Below the pieces are notes generated by a model. The model saw nothing but the letters and a program-made list of their open reading frames with translations. It was not told the DNA's origin and made no database searches. The position numbers were made by a program, and so were the translations under genes. Shown here one piece after another: positions 22,766 to 33,287 of a stretch of 64,000 bases of DNA. Each line of letters begins with the position of its first letter. Position 1 is the stretch's first letter. This DNA comes from Saturnia japonica (Eukaryota; Arthropoda; Insecta; Lepidoptera; Saturniidae), in the NCBI GenBank assembly GCA_033032175.1, contig CM065310.1:1612001-1676000 (forward strand), written 5' to 3'.

Positions 22766-24358
22766 CACACATCAAAAAAGTCTAAGCAACATGCGTGATA
22801 TTACAAATTTTTCCATTTATATTAAATAATTTCTAAATATTTACTCAAACAAAGTGCGTAGGTAAGTAAACTTTTTTGTTATTGATGACATACTGGCTGG
22901 TTGTAAAAAAAAATTTGATTGTTTTGTTTTTTCATAAAATTCAAATGACTGCTAATTTGTTTGAATTTAAGTGCGTTTTAATTGCTACGTTTAGTCTTGA
23001 TTTTATAATTTTACCAACCATTTTAATAAAGTTAGCAACAAAATTGAATTGTTAGATATTCTTTACGTCATGAAGCGACGTCATTTGATGGCAGATTAAA
23101 TGCAAAGAGCTGTAGGGATGTTGCAAGCGGGAAGTAATCAATCTCAGGTATCTCGACATTTTGGCATTCATAGAAGTGTTATTTGTCGTCTTTGGCAGCG
23201 CTACAATAATACAGGAGAACCCGCTGAACAGCATCCAGGCCGTAAAAGGAGTACAACCATTCGGCAAGACCGGTACATACAACTGACTGCAAGACGCCAG
23301 CCGATGTTAACCGCTCGAGAGATAAGTTTGAGGCTACAAATTTCATGTGGTGTTGATGTAAGTCCTCAAACTGTGCGAAATCGACTACATGAGTAAGGCC
23401 TACGAGCTCGACGCCCAATCAGGTGCCCACCGATACGTCACGGGAATCGCGCTCGTCGATATGAATGGTGTCGAGAACGCATAACATGGACCCAGGAACA
23501 ATGGGATAAAATTATGTTTTCCGATGAGTCGCGATTCGGGTTTAAGCCTGATACAAGAAGGGTGCGAGTGTATCGTCGGCCCGGAAATACTGAAAGGCTC
23601 AGGTGCGTTCAGGAAGTTCATCCATACAGCGGCTCAACAGTTATGTTACGGGCGGGTATTATGAAGAACAGGCGAACTGAGCTCGTTTTTGTAAATGGAA
23701 ACATGAATGCTGAAAATTACATTGAGGATATTCTCAGACCTTATGTCTACCCATTTGCACAAACCTTTGGCTCCGATTTTAGGTTAATGCATGACAATGC
23801 GCGTTCACATACAGCTCGGCGAACCAGTGAATACTTTGCAACGGAGAACATCCGGGTATTGCCCTGGCCTGCACAATCGCCAGATCTCAACCCCATCGAG
23901 CACGCATGGGACATGCTCCAGAGACGTGTTTTGAAGGACTTGGACGGAGCGACAACAACCCAACAGCTGAAGGATTTGCTACAATTCTATTGGGAGCGAA
24001 TACCGCAAGATGACATAAACAGTCTCATTAATTCAATGAATAATCGTTGCCGAGAAGTCCTGAATAGCAGAGCCCATACTTTGTATTAAATTGTTCTATT
24101 CTTTCACAATAAATACATTTTCTTTAGAAATTTCATTTAGTAAGAAAAAAGTTTAGTTTCTTATGTATCTTAGTTTCTACAGTATATTCTAATATTGTTC
24201 ATTTCTGTTATTAAAAGAACTTATAAAGACAACAGTTGTTATTTTTACATCATAGAACCCTAAAGATATTATTTAAAAAATAAAATACAACGTTATAATG
24301 TGAAGAACCATCCTAAAATTTAAATTAGTACATGTTGCTTAGACTTTTTTGATGAGTG
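22766..24358 (+). mobile_element. Tc1-like DNA transposon, inactive transposase
   Basis: Terminal inverted repeats are visible: 'cacacatcaaaaaagtctaa' at 22766 and its near-perfect complement ending 24358, each bordered by TA. The transposase frame runs from about 23070 to 24089. It has a paired helix-turn-helix DNA-binding N-terminus (GSNQSQVSRHFGIHRSVICR) and a DD34E catalytic core: Asp in MFSDESRF, Asp in LMHDNARSHT, Glu in SPDLNPIEHAWDML, with 34 residues between the last two. Two stop codons in the same frame (TAA at 23097-23099 and TAA at 23394-23396) disable it; no frameshift separates the two halves. Length and layout are normal for Tc1 (about 1.6 kb). Confidence 0.95.
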
Positions 24359-24359
24359 T

Positions 24360-25296
24360 ATAAATTGATAGATTGATCTTCTTTTATAGACATTCAGACT
24401 TGAATAATTTTTTTTGTACTAACATTATTTGATAGATAATTTAAAGGTATTCTGTTGTTATACCTTACCAAGGGAAGAAAGCGAATATAACGTTTTTTAA
24501 ACCATTTATCCAAGTTATCATTGGTTATCACCTAACAAAGATGGTCTGGTCGATTATCGCAACGTGCAGTCTCCAAAAACGCAATCCCTTTACAGTAATA
24601 TGATTTATAATTTTATAGATGGCCGCAACTATATTGAACGAATAAATACTTTATATTTATTTCAACAATTGTGGCAGAAACATCATAGAATACGATGGCA
24701 TGGCAATTACCAACAGTTCAAAGTTTTTGAAGAATAAAACATAAATAAATACATTGCTATTTTTTTAATAAAGAAAACTTATATAATGTTATAAGAACAA
24801 CGGGCAATCTTCAAATATAAAACATTTATTACACATTATGTGATAGAATTACAGAAATCATAATATTTTAACTTCTGTGTCAAGCACTTCAAATTTCTAC
24901 GTTATCAGAAATACAATAGGCATTATATTTATGTAGTTGTCTGCGTTCTAAATCGTAGTGTTTGTTCTATTTTTTTATTTTATAAATACCTATGCTTCTT
25001 TGAAATATTGTATTTACTGCGTATTTTACAGTTAAAGAGGTCAAGCTACGATTTAACTAAATCATTAAAAAAATTAGAAGAAATACAAACACCTGTCCAG
25101 AAATCCTCATAGCCCCTGACTTTCGTCCATATAGACCTCATATCGAAATCTAGTATACTTGCAAAATTTAGCAACAACTCTTTATGAACCGAAATAAAAT
25201 TGCAATATTTTTTTTCACGTGGACCACAAATGACGTTTGCCAACCATACTACACCGGCAGACTTAAAAAGAAACAATAACGGACCAAATAGGTTTT
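24360..25296. other. no gene recognised
   Basis: AT-rich DNA after the Tc1 element. The minus-strand 25046-25276 frame is contiguous with the candidate exon's intron and has no recognisable domain. Confidence 0.35.
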
Positions 25297-25302
25297 ACTT
25301 AC

Positions 25303-25440
25303 CATGTTTTCGAAATAGAATCCTCGTTTAAAGTTTCAAACCACTTGAAAATTACACGAAACACAAAATTTATTGACGACCGAATGAATCTCAAAACTAC
25401 ACCGACCTATTTTAGGATGCGCAAGCGCGTTGTTTTAAAA
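25303..25440 (-). promoter_or_regulatory. candidate 5' exon and promoter of a minus-strand gene
   Basis: On the minus strand 'cgaaaacATG' (25305-25303) is followed immediately by GTAAGT (25302-25297), a consensus donor. The context is a good insect start context, and the ATG would be a complete phase-0 codon, compatible with the phase-0 exons of the coiled-coil gene downstream. A TCATTC initiator-like word lies about 80 bases upstream. The link to that gene is inference only. Confidence 0.3.
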
Positions 25441-26814
25441 ATAGATGTCTACATCGCAACATGATTATACATATTCGTTCGAAATTTCCCGCGTCATTTT
25501 AATTTTCAATATGGCAGCACCGACTATGTATATAACGTTCATGAATAATAAAAGCCAGCTCGGCGAGTGTTTGCTAAATAAATTTTCCCGGCGTCATACG
25601 AGACGCTTTTACCGTAAAGAACACTTATATTATATTCCTCACTTGCTCATGTATATTTACTTAACTTGACGCTATCGGCTCTCTAGATTTTGAATATAAT
25701 AACTGTCTTTTTTTTATTCAAATTGCGAATATTTTATATCGTACCTACTCAAACAAATAAAATTAGGAAAAAATGGAATAAACCGCGTAATCAACTTTTT
25801 ACAAACTGATTGAATTGTTGATTTATTTTTGCGAATTTCTTTTTTTTTATTAAATTTTTTGTGTACATGAGAACAGTGAAATGAAAAAAAATTAGTAACG
25901 GTTCATGGCCCATAAAGTGTGTTAAATTTGTAACAAAAAGACAAATGTTAACAATAACAAATGTCGCTTCTATAAATTTACAATATTCGTACCTTTAAAC
26001 ACTTTAAAGGCAAACCGTTATCTACTAAATGAAATTTTGTTACAAGAATGTGAGTGAACTATAGATGTCACGAATGTTTGCATTCGCATATGCGAAAGAT
26101 TCGGCATTTTTTATAAGTCGGAGGTGGAAGCTCTGCCGAACTGCTTAATCCGCGTGCGCTGGCGTAATGGTTAGTGATACGTAAATACAATGTTGTACAA
26201 AAATATAGGTTCTTATTATATATGAAAAAAATCTGCTATAGAATATGCCTACCTCTTTTACATAAGCCACAATAAGCTATTGTAGCGCCTTATTCGGCAC
26301 TATTTTTGTACTGGCTGTTTTAAAATCGATATATTTAAATACTTATCGAGATGAGAGATCTCAATTTAGACTGTTGGTTTCACGACACGTTACTATGAAT
26401 TTTACTATTTCTTACCAAGTAAATATGCTAGCTCTACTGATGTAGCTTATTTTCATTGAACTTTATTTATTTATTTCATTTCATATTTTGTAACAAAAAA
26501 TTGTTAAAAATTAAAAAGTGATTTATGAACATTAGTTTTAGACATGGAATATTAATCCTTACAAACAAAAGATACTTCATCATAAAGACAATTTTATGAA
26601 GTTAAAATTTGCTCTTTGCAGCATGTTATTTGGACACATACTTTAGGAGATGAACAAAAATTAAAATAATTTGTAGTTGCGGGAAGAACAGTTACGACAG
26701 GCTACATGGGTCCGTTGGCGTTGCAGTGTGTGTCGTGTAAAATTAACAAGGATGAAATCGTGGGGCGAGTATAGAAAAAGAAAATTGAAAATTATTGTTC
26801 TTAACTCAATAAAC
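25441..26814. other. AT-rich intergenic, no gene recognised
   Basis: The frame at 25445-25669 lacks a recognisable domain. No terminal repeats or RNA genes are evident. Confidence 0.35.
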
Positions 26815-26895
26815 TACAAGCGTCCATAGGCTAAGGTAAAGGCTTACCATCAGGCGGGCCGTGTACTTCTTTGCCATCTTTGTAATATTAAAAAA
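26815..26895 (+). repeat. family E LINE/SINE tail
   Basis: It reads 'gcgtccataggctaaggtaa', then 'ccatcaggcgggccgtgtac' and an A-run. The same tail recurs at 27690-27782, 54490-54570 and 63680-63730 and, degraded, at 10930-11075 and 51680-51720. Confidence 0.6.
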
Positions 26896-26949
26896 AATGT
26901 TAATCCTATATTATTCTCGTATGCTGTGTAGTAAAATAAGTACCCACTC

Positions 26950-27160
26950 CAAAAAAAGACAAAGGTAATTACTCAATTCAAATATATATTTTTAATGGAT
27001 GTTCAGCCATAACTTCTTTGTTTGTGAACCGATTAGAATGATTCTTTTTTTGTTGGTTTTTTTTTTGGTGGTCTCATTTTAATTTTATTGACATTGGACT
27101 GTCAACTTCGGATATACACTAGGGAACTCTCAAAATAACATCAAGAAAATTTAATGTATG
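26950..27160 (+). repeat. interspersed repeat, family D (copy 3)
   Basis: It shares 'gttcagccataacttctttg', 'attgacattggactg' and 'gggaactctcaaaat' with the copies at 3.1, 5.9 and 49.9 kb. Confidence 0.65.
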
Positions 27161-27329
27161 TTCATATATAAGGTAGGTAGTGATAATTATTCAGTTTTCT
27201 ATTTACCTTACGAAGTCTAATAAATCAGTCTCGTAATACTGCCATTGTTTCGGTACGTTAAAGATATCGCTGGCGACGAAATCGGATTTTTAAGATGAAA
27301 AGAATAATTAAGCCTTTCGGAAAGTTACA

Positions 27330-27782
27330 TGAATTCGAACTACACGGCCGGGGAAACTAAGACGCTTGTACGACTCGTGGAACAGTTTTTTTTTTTCCAA
27401 ATAATATCAATTATCAGTATTGAATTACGGGAAACCACGTTGGCTACTCACGTCGCGGGAGGTGTGGTCACGTACAACCTAATGTATGACCTTTGTGCAC
27501 CTGATCATCCCGAAAAGAAGACGGTAGGGCACCGAGAAATTCCTTTGGAGATATCTCTCTACTTTGATATCGTCAGACTGGTGGAATACAACCTACAGAA
27601 GATCGCAGCCAAATAACCTAGTGTTATGTTCAGGGCTTACAGAGCTCTTTGGGTTATGTGGGTTGAAGGCCGGCAACGTGCTAGTGATAACTATGCTATG
27701 ACAAGCGTCCCTAGGCTACAATAGCCGCTTACAATCAGGCAGGCCGTATGCTTGTTTGCAATATTTGTTGTGTAAAAAAAAC
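27330..27782 (+). repeat. family E long copy
   Basis: The longest version of family E. It includes 'agactggtggaata', 'cagaagatcgcagccaaataacc', 'ggcaacgtgctagtgata' and the 'ggcaggccgtatgcttgtttg' tail with terminal A-run. The 95-codon frame at 27329-27616 belongs to it. Shorter relatives lie at 51520-51720, 54300-54572 and 63605-63730. Confidence 0.6.
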
Positions 27783-27939
27783 GTTTGAGCAACTTGTGAC
27801 ATTTCGTGCGCAACCATCTCGAGCCTAAGAGATGCGAAATTGCTAAAAGGCATGTTTTTCAAACCAAGGAGAAAGCCGACACCGTTGATACATTTCTCCA
27901 AAATTTAAAATATCCCGCTACATAATACAATTTTGGCAC

Positions 27940-28363
27940 AATATTGGAACAAAATATTAGATATCAATTTGTCCCGGGTTTACGAAGTGACGAGATGCGA
28001 TCTTGCTTGTTGGCAGAACCCACATTGGAATATAAGGAGGGAGTGGAGCTGGCGCTTGCATTGGAAGCAGCTGGATGGCACGCCGAGGAGGTTGCCACCA
28101 GAGTGGGTGGCGGGGCACCGGGTAGGGCAGCTCCGGCTTGCATCGGGTGGACAGGAACGACATTGAAATGCAGCGCGGCGTTCTACTTGGTGGAGGTGCA
28201 GGAAAGTCAACCACGCATTAAAGAAATGTCGTTTTATACATATTCGTGCAATAAGTGCAGTGAAAGGGGACATCATCCAGTTCATATGTGTTCTAAAAAA
28301 CCGTTTAAATCAAAATACAGTTTAATATGGGTTTTAGTAGATAATACACAAGCATTTATTTAA
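27940..28363 (+). pseudogene. LTR-retroelement gag-like fragment with variant zinc knuckle
   Basis: The plus-strand frame reads FVPGLRSDEMRSCLLAEP, LEYKEGVELALALEAAGWHA and then a cysteine knuckle, CNKCSERGHHPVHMC. This order (FVxGLR...LLAEP..ALELA..ME, then knuckle) is that of Ty3/Gypsy-type gag upstream of protease. In a standard knuckle the spacing is C-X2-C-X4-H-X4-C; here it is X4-H-X5 or X5-H-X4, depending on which His is used. No protease, RT or LTR is found adjacent, and a family C SINE follows at 28404. It is a solo remnant, not a host gene. Confidence 0.7.
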
Positions 28364-28403
28364 TAACCTGAAAATGTTTACATTATGAGATAAGTTCATA
28401 TTA

Positions 28404-28729
28404 GGAGTTTTTGGCGGGATCTTGAAGTGGCATGTTGTGGTTGTTATTTTTAATTAATTTACTTAGGTTTTTGACCCCATATTATGTAATATTGGTGGCG
28501 TTTTGCGTGATATAGTTTGGTTTTGTGCATAAGTGAGGTGGATTATAAATATAAGCTGAAAGCATTCATTCCGAGATCCCACAAAAATTTCTTAGAAAGT
28601 TCTAACAAGGGAGCCACCATCTTGTTAGGATACTGAATCGTCATAACACTTGACAATATAATTCTCTCGATAATGGCAGTAATGGTCTTCATTAAAGAGG
28701 ACCGGTTGCCAAGTTAGGAAGAAGAAGAA
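28404..28729 (+). repeat. SINE-like family C, copy 3 (GAA-tailed)
   Basis: It starts 'ggagtttttggcgggatc' and ends 'gttaggaagaagaagaa'. The direct repeat 'catatta' is at 28397-28403 and 28730-28736. The body includes 'gcgttttgcgtgatatag', 'agtgaggtggattataa', 'agccaccatcttgttagg' and the second tail type 'ggcagtaatggtcttcatt'. Confidence 0.85.
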
Positions 28730-29033
28730 CATATTACTTCGTTACAAAAGTATTTAGATTTTGTTCGATAAATTCGAATTAACTATAGAGAGAAAGCTTT
28801 TTATCATAATGATGCAATTATTGTAACAAAGCTGCGAGCATATTATACCCAAATTGATTTCAATAAATAAAATAAATACAAATATCAAAATTACATAGTA
28901 ATAGATTCATTAGATTGTAAATCAGAACTTTCTGGTTCAGAAAGTAATGACGAGAACCAACGAGAACCACGCAAGTCATAGACAAATTATAACCAAACCT
29001 CTATGAACTAAAGGTGCACGCAGGTGACCATAG

Positions 29034-29350
29034 GGAGTTTTTGGCGGGACCCTGAAAGGACATCTTGTGGTTTTTATTTTTGATTCATTTACTTAGGTTT
29101 TGACCCTATATTATGTAATATTGATGGCGTTTTGCGTTTTTGGTTTTTGGTTGGTTGGTTTTTGGTTGCGAGTTTGGTTTTTGTGCATAAGTGAAGTGGA
29201 TTATATAAATATATATAAACCGAGAGCATGCATTCTGGGGTCCTACAAAAAGTTCCTAGATCGTTCTAACAAGGCGGCCACCATCTTGTCGGACGCCACT
29301 TTGTTTATAATGTATATTAATACGAAGGATTGAAAACATTGACGCTGGAA
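29034..29350 (+). repeat. SINE-like family C, copy 4 (other tail type)
   Basis: Same head ('ggagtttttggcgggac') and body, but after 'caccatcttgtcgg' it continues with the alternative tail 'acgccactttgtttataatg', then 'gacgctgga'. No GAA tail is seen, so it is probably 3'-truncated. Confidence 0.75.
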
Positions 29351-29591
29351 AATTTTATTAAAGATATTATCAGCGGCCTATATTTTTAAAGCACATCCAT
29401 TACCAAATACTATTCACGTGACCATTGCGTTTAGAGATGGAAGGAGTTAATAACAGTTTTTCTATTTGCTTTTGTTAGCTCAAATATCAATACTAGCTAC
29501 AAATTTTAGTTTGCAGAACGATTAAAATTATTATAAACATTTTAAATGTTGTAAACAGTAACTACCAATAGCAAAACGCTATTGTCATTAT

Positions 29592-29928
29592 TCTTCTTCT
29601 TCTTCTTCCTAACTGGAAACCGGTTCTCTTTAATGAAGACCAGTACTGCCATTATCGAGTGTATTATAGTGTCATGTGTTATGACTTATGACGTTTTAGT
29701 ATCCTAATAAGATGGTGGCTCCCATGTTAGAACTTTCTAGGAAGATTTTGTGGGATCTCAGAATGAAGCTTTCAGCTTATATTTATAATCCACTTCACTT
29801 ATGCACAAAAACCAAACTATATCACGCAAAACGTCACCAATATTACATAATATAGGGTCAAAAACCTAAGTTATAGAATTAAAAATAAAAACCACAACAT
29901 GTCACTTCAAGATCCCGCCAAAAACTCC
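29592..29928 (-). repeat. SINE-like family C, copy 5
   Basis: Minus-strand copy flanked by a perfect 11-bp direct repeat 'attgtcattat' (29581-29591 and 29929-29939). On the plus strand it reads (CTT)n at the left and 'cccgccaaaaactcc' at the right. The second reading-frame feature at 29899-30177 is a shadow. Confidence 0.9.
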
Positions 29929-30299
29929 ATTGTCATTATATTATATTTTTTATTCTGGCTTTCATGCCATCGTCTGACAAAAATGTGCCTCGTTGCTCTG
30001 CAGAGTGTGGGCCAGCTCCAACTCCATCCTGAAAACCATAGCAGGGAGGTACGACTCCTTTATTATTGGTCATCTTGTTCAAAATTGTATTACAAAAACC
30101 AAAATTGTCACAAAATATTAGTGTTTACTAAAAAAGGTATAGGATCTTACTTTCGTTTTATTTTTATTTTGTACTAACTAATTATGGATTATAATTATCT
30201 GAAATAAAGATTATTATTATTGTCAACATGTTAAATAATGACAAATTGCTAAGCCGTTATCTAACTTGTGACAATTTTGAAAACTAACGTTTGTGCTTC

Positions 30300-30639
30300 T
30301 TCTTCTTCTTCTTCTTCTTCTTCTTCCTTACTTGGCAACCGGTCCTCTTTAATGAAGACCATTACTGCCATTATCGAGTGAATTATATTGTCAAGTGTTA
30401 TGACGATTCAGTATCCTAACAAGATGGTGGCTCCCTTGTTAGAACTTTCTAGGGAATTTTTGTGTGATCTCGGAATGAATGCTTTCAGCTTATATTTATA
30501 ATCCACTTCACTTATGCACAAAAACCAAAGTATATCACGCAAAACGCCACAAATATTACATAATATAGGGTCAAAAACCTAAGTAAATGAATTCAAAATA
30601 ACAACCACAACATGTCACTTCAAGATCCCGCCAAAAACT
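30300..30639 (-). repeat. SINE-like family C, copy 6
   Basis: Minus-strand copy flanked by the 12-bp direct repeat 'cgtttgtgcttc' (30288-30299 and 30640-30651). It carries a (CTT)8-like tail and the 'ggcaaccggtcctctttaat' tail module, and closely resembles copies 3 and 5. Confidence 0.9.
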
Positions 30640-30676
30640 CGTTTGTGCTTCCATTAGCGCCCAATAATCCAATTCC

Positions 30677-31712
30677 TAAATAGGGCTGACGATTCATTCC
30701 GAAATATATCGATTTTTAGATTGATTCGAACCAAACCTTGATGAATCAGTTCACACCAAAATCGAGTATTAAATATCGATTTCTTAAAAGTTGATCTTTT
30801 TTTGATTCGCTATTTCAGTTTGTATTTATATTAATAATCCTGTAGTTCTAACTGTACAGTAAATTTTTTAAACCAATTTTCCGATATGTATCCTATATGA
30901 ATGATACTGATCACAAATGTACTATAAAAAATGTTTTGTCTGTCATTCTGTGTCTGTTCGTATGTCCAGATTGAAGTCGAACACAGTTTAATTGATTCTT
31001 GAAATTTTTTACAGGTTATGTTTATGTCACTGGTCTTTTGATAGGGTTTAAGAAATTTCATTAATTGTATTCTTCTTAAGAAATTATATTCATTCTTGAA
31101 TAATATGTTATTCGTTGCATAAGAATAATGCATTACATTATTCGTTGTTGTTATAATGACCACCACTATATAACGTAGCTTTTATAGTATGTTTATGTTT
31201 TATCCATTAAGAATAGGCGAAGAAAACGGAGCACACAGCCAGTACAGAATCTCGCGAGTTTTTCAGTAATTAATTAATTATGTGAGTATTTCTCATTTCA
31301 TTCAACTACCTAATTGTAAACAATTTTATGGTTTTTATTACAACAGAAAAACCAAATCTCGATTTCCTAGGGTTAAATATCTATAGGATCGTTTGGCCGA
31401 TCCTATTAATTAAAAATGCAGCTCAGCGTTTGAATTATTGTTGTATTTATTTTGTCGCGCGTAATCGATTACAGATATTATATCTTTTCGTGCAGTCAGT
31501 GACAGATGTCTTATTTATCTTTTTTAAGACCTGAAAGTCAGCCAGTCTATCATAAACAAAATAGAATGTAGCTGAAGTAAGAACTAATTATTGTGATAAG
31601 TCGCCACATATCGATTCACTGAATTTATGCAATGCTTTAAATCGATTTAAATTATAGTTTTTAGACACAAAATCGATTCTTAAATTAAATATTTTTATCG
31701 CCATCCCTATTT
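30677..31712. mobile_element. non-coding element with short inverted ends (hAT-like, tentative)
   Basis: The ends 'taaatagggctgacgatt' and 'cgccatccctattt' are inverted complements with mismatches. The flanking 8-mers 'ccaattcc' (30669-30676) and 'ccaatccc' (31713-31720) differ at one base, as an aged 8-bp target duplication would. The interior has repeated 'tcgatt' words near both ends and no transposase. The frames inside lack recognisable domains. Confidence 0.5.
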
Positions 31713-31938
31713 CCAATCCCAACGAAAACAAAATCAGTAATTATTTTAGTGTTCTAAAAAGTTAAACTAAAACTCAACAAAAACTATACATAGGTGCAGT
31801 GTTTTTTGTAAAAGCTTTCTGGAAGTTGTTAAATGAATTTTGTCTATACCCGTTGTCTTTACTACGAGGTAAAATTTAAAAAAGCTGTGTTTATTTACGA
31901 ACCGATTGTCTGACCTTTTGATTTCTAAATTAGTGGCC

Positions 31939-32163
31939 ATGACATCAGAAAACGCTCAGATTGGACAAGCGCGGGAGGCGTTTCAGATGATGCATCAAAT
32001 ATCCCAACTCCTGTGCACTGGTTTAGATACAGAAACGCTGTCCATCTGCATCAGGTTGTGTGAACTCGGAGTTGATCCAGAAGTTTTGGCGCGCGTCATC
32101 AAAGAAATACGAAAAATGGGTGAAAATGTTGCTCAAAATAGAGATATTAATTTACCATCATGA
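31939..32163 (+). CDS. MZT1: MOZART1, mitotic-spindle organizing protein 1
   Basis: Single-exon gene of 74 codons plus TGA. I chose ATG at 31939 (MTSENAQIGQAREAF); the open frame extends upstream only to non-ATG codons. MOZART1 is a small helical protein that binds the N-termini of gamma-tubulin complex proteins and recruits or activates the gamma-tubulin ring complex at centrosomes and spindle poles. Visible conserved features are the helix motif LLCTGLDTETLSICIRLCE, then GVDPEVLARVIKEIRK, in the family's usual position, followed by a short variable tail. Length is close to the vertebrate protein (about 80 residues), with a shorter N-terminus. It is transcribed convergently with Tim17. The TIR element at 30677-31712 ends about 225 bases upstream of the ATG, so the promoter lies in or next to that element. 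Confidence 0.93.
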   Translation: MTSENAQIGQAREAFQMMHQISQLLCTGLDTETLSICIRLCELGVDPEVLARVIKEIRKMGENVAQNRDINLPS

Positions 32164-32846
32164 CACTATGAACATAATATTCTAACAAACCCTTACTAAT
32201 ATGATAGTTAACCCTTTCATATAAAAACTGACCTTTATTATAACGCTAAATGTCAAAGAATAGTACCTTCCTATATTGCATAGTACAAAATTACATAAAA
32301 CTTATAGACCAAGATCATTTGATAAACCTGGTCATTAAGACAGTTGAATCAATAATTAGAAATTATTCTGATTTAATTACCTCAATGACTTCCAATGTCT
32401 TAATTCATACAATGCCAATATTGCTAATGGCTCATTAGCCTCATGTAAATGGATCATTCCTAAGCATTGAAAATATACAAGCATATACAAGAACAGGTGT
32501 GGGAGTTGTTTGGTAATAGAGATTATAATTTACTGTATTCATCTGATAATTAATACAAACTGAACAACAATTGTAATCATATTTAATCTGTAAGCAACGC
32601 TGGACGTACAATTTTTCTGTACTGAGGCTAAAACTTGATGTAGTCCTTTTTCACTTAATATTTTTCTTTAATTTCAAACAAGTTTGGCTTCCTGTTAAAT
32701 TTCTGACACCTAAAGTTTGATAAAATTATTACGCAATTTTTTTTACTCCACTTCATTATTTAAACATCTAGCCTTAAGGACATTAACATGACTTATTGTC
32801 TTCCATAATTTTATAGATAATGTATCACACTAAACATGGTATAGAT
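32164..32846. other. MOZART1 3' flank
   Basis: AT-rich, with no further gene. The 62-codon frame at 32250-32438 shows no domain. The sequence probably includes the MOZART1 3' UTR; no single poly-A signal stands out. Confidence 0.35.
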
Positions 32847-33279
32847 CAGGGTTGCTCAAACATATGTCTGCAATCTACCACCAACTTAATATTAAGAAAG
32901 GAAAAGACATTGTGTTTATTGAATGAAGTATACTACACTTTCAAATTGAAACTGACTAATGACAAATTTTCTCGGGATGTTGATGCATGGCAATAAATAT
33001 CATCAGCATAGAATAGGACAGCCCTTAGACTTCACTACTCAGTATCAACTGCAAGTAAGATGATGGTTTTCTTATGTTAACAGACTAACTTTAAATTATT
33101 ATTATTTAAAAAAATTCTGACTCCTAAAATAAGTATAGCCAATTCTGTTAACTGAAGTGCTATTCTTTTAAATATGGATATTTCTCTTGAAACATAAGAT
33201 AAAATTAAGCCTAGAGAATTTCCAAGTATTTTATACTTTTCAGAAACTTTGGTCAAAATTGACTATTTGAGCAGCCCTG
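32847..33279. mobile_element. hAT-type MITE
   Basis: A 433-bp non-coding element with 14-bp terminal inverted repeats 'cagggttgctcaaa' and 'tttgagcagccctg' (one mismatch). The flanks 'gtatagat' (32839-32846) and 'gtttagat' (33280-33287) fit an 8-bp hAT target duplication with one change. Confidence 0.8.
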
Positions 33280-33287
33280 GTTTAGAT

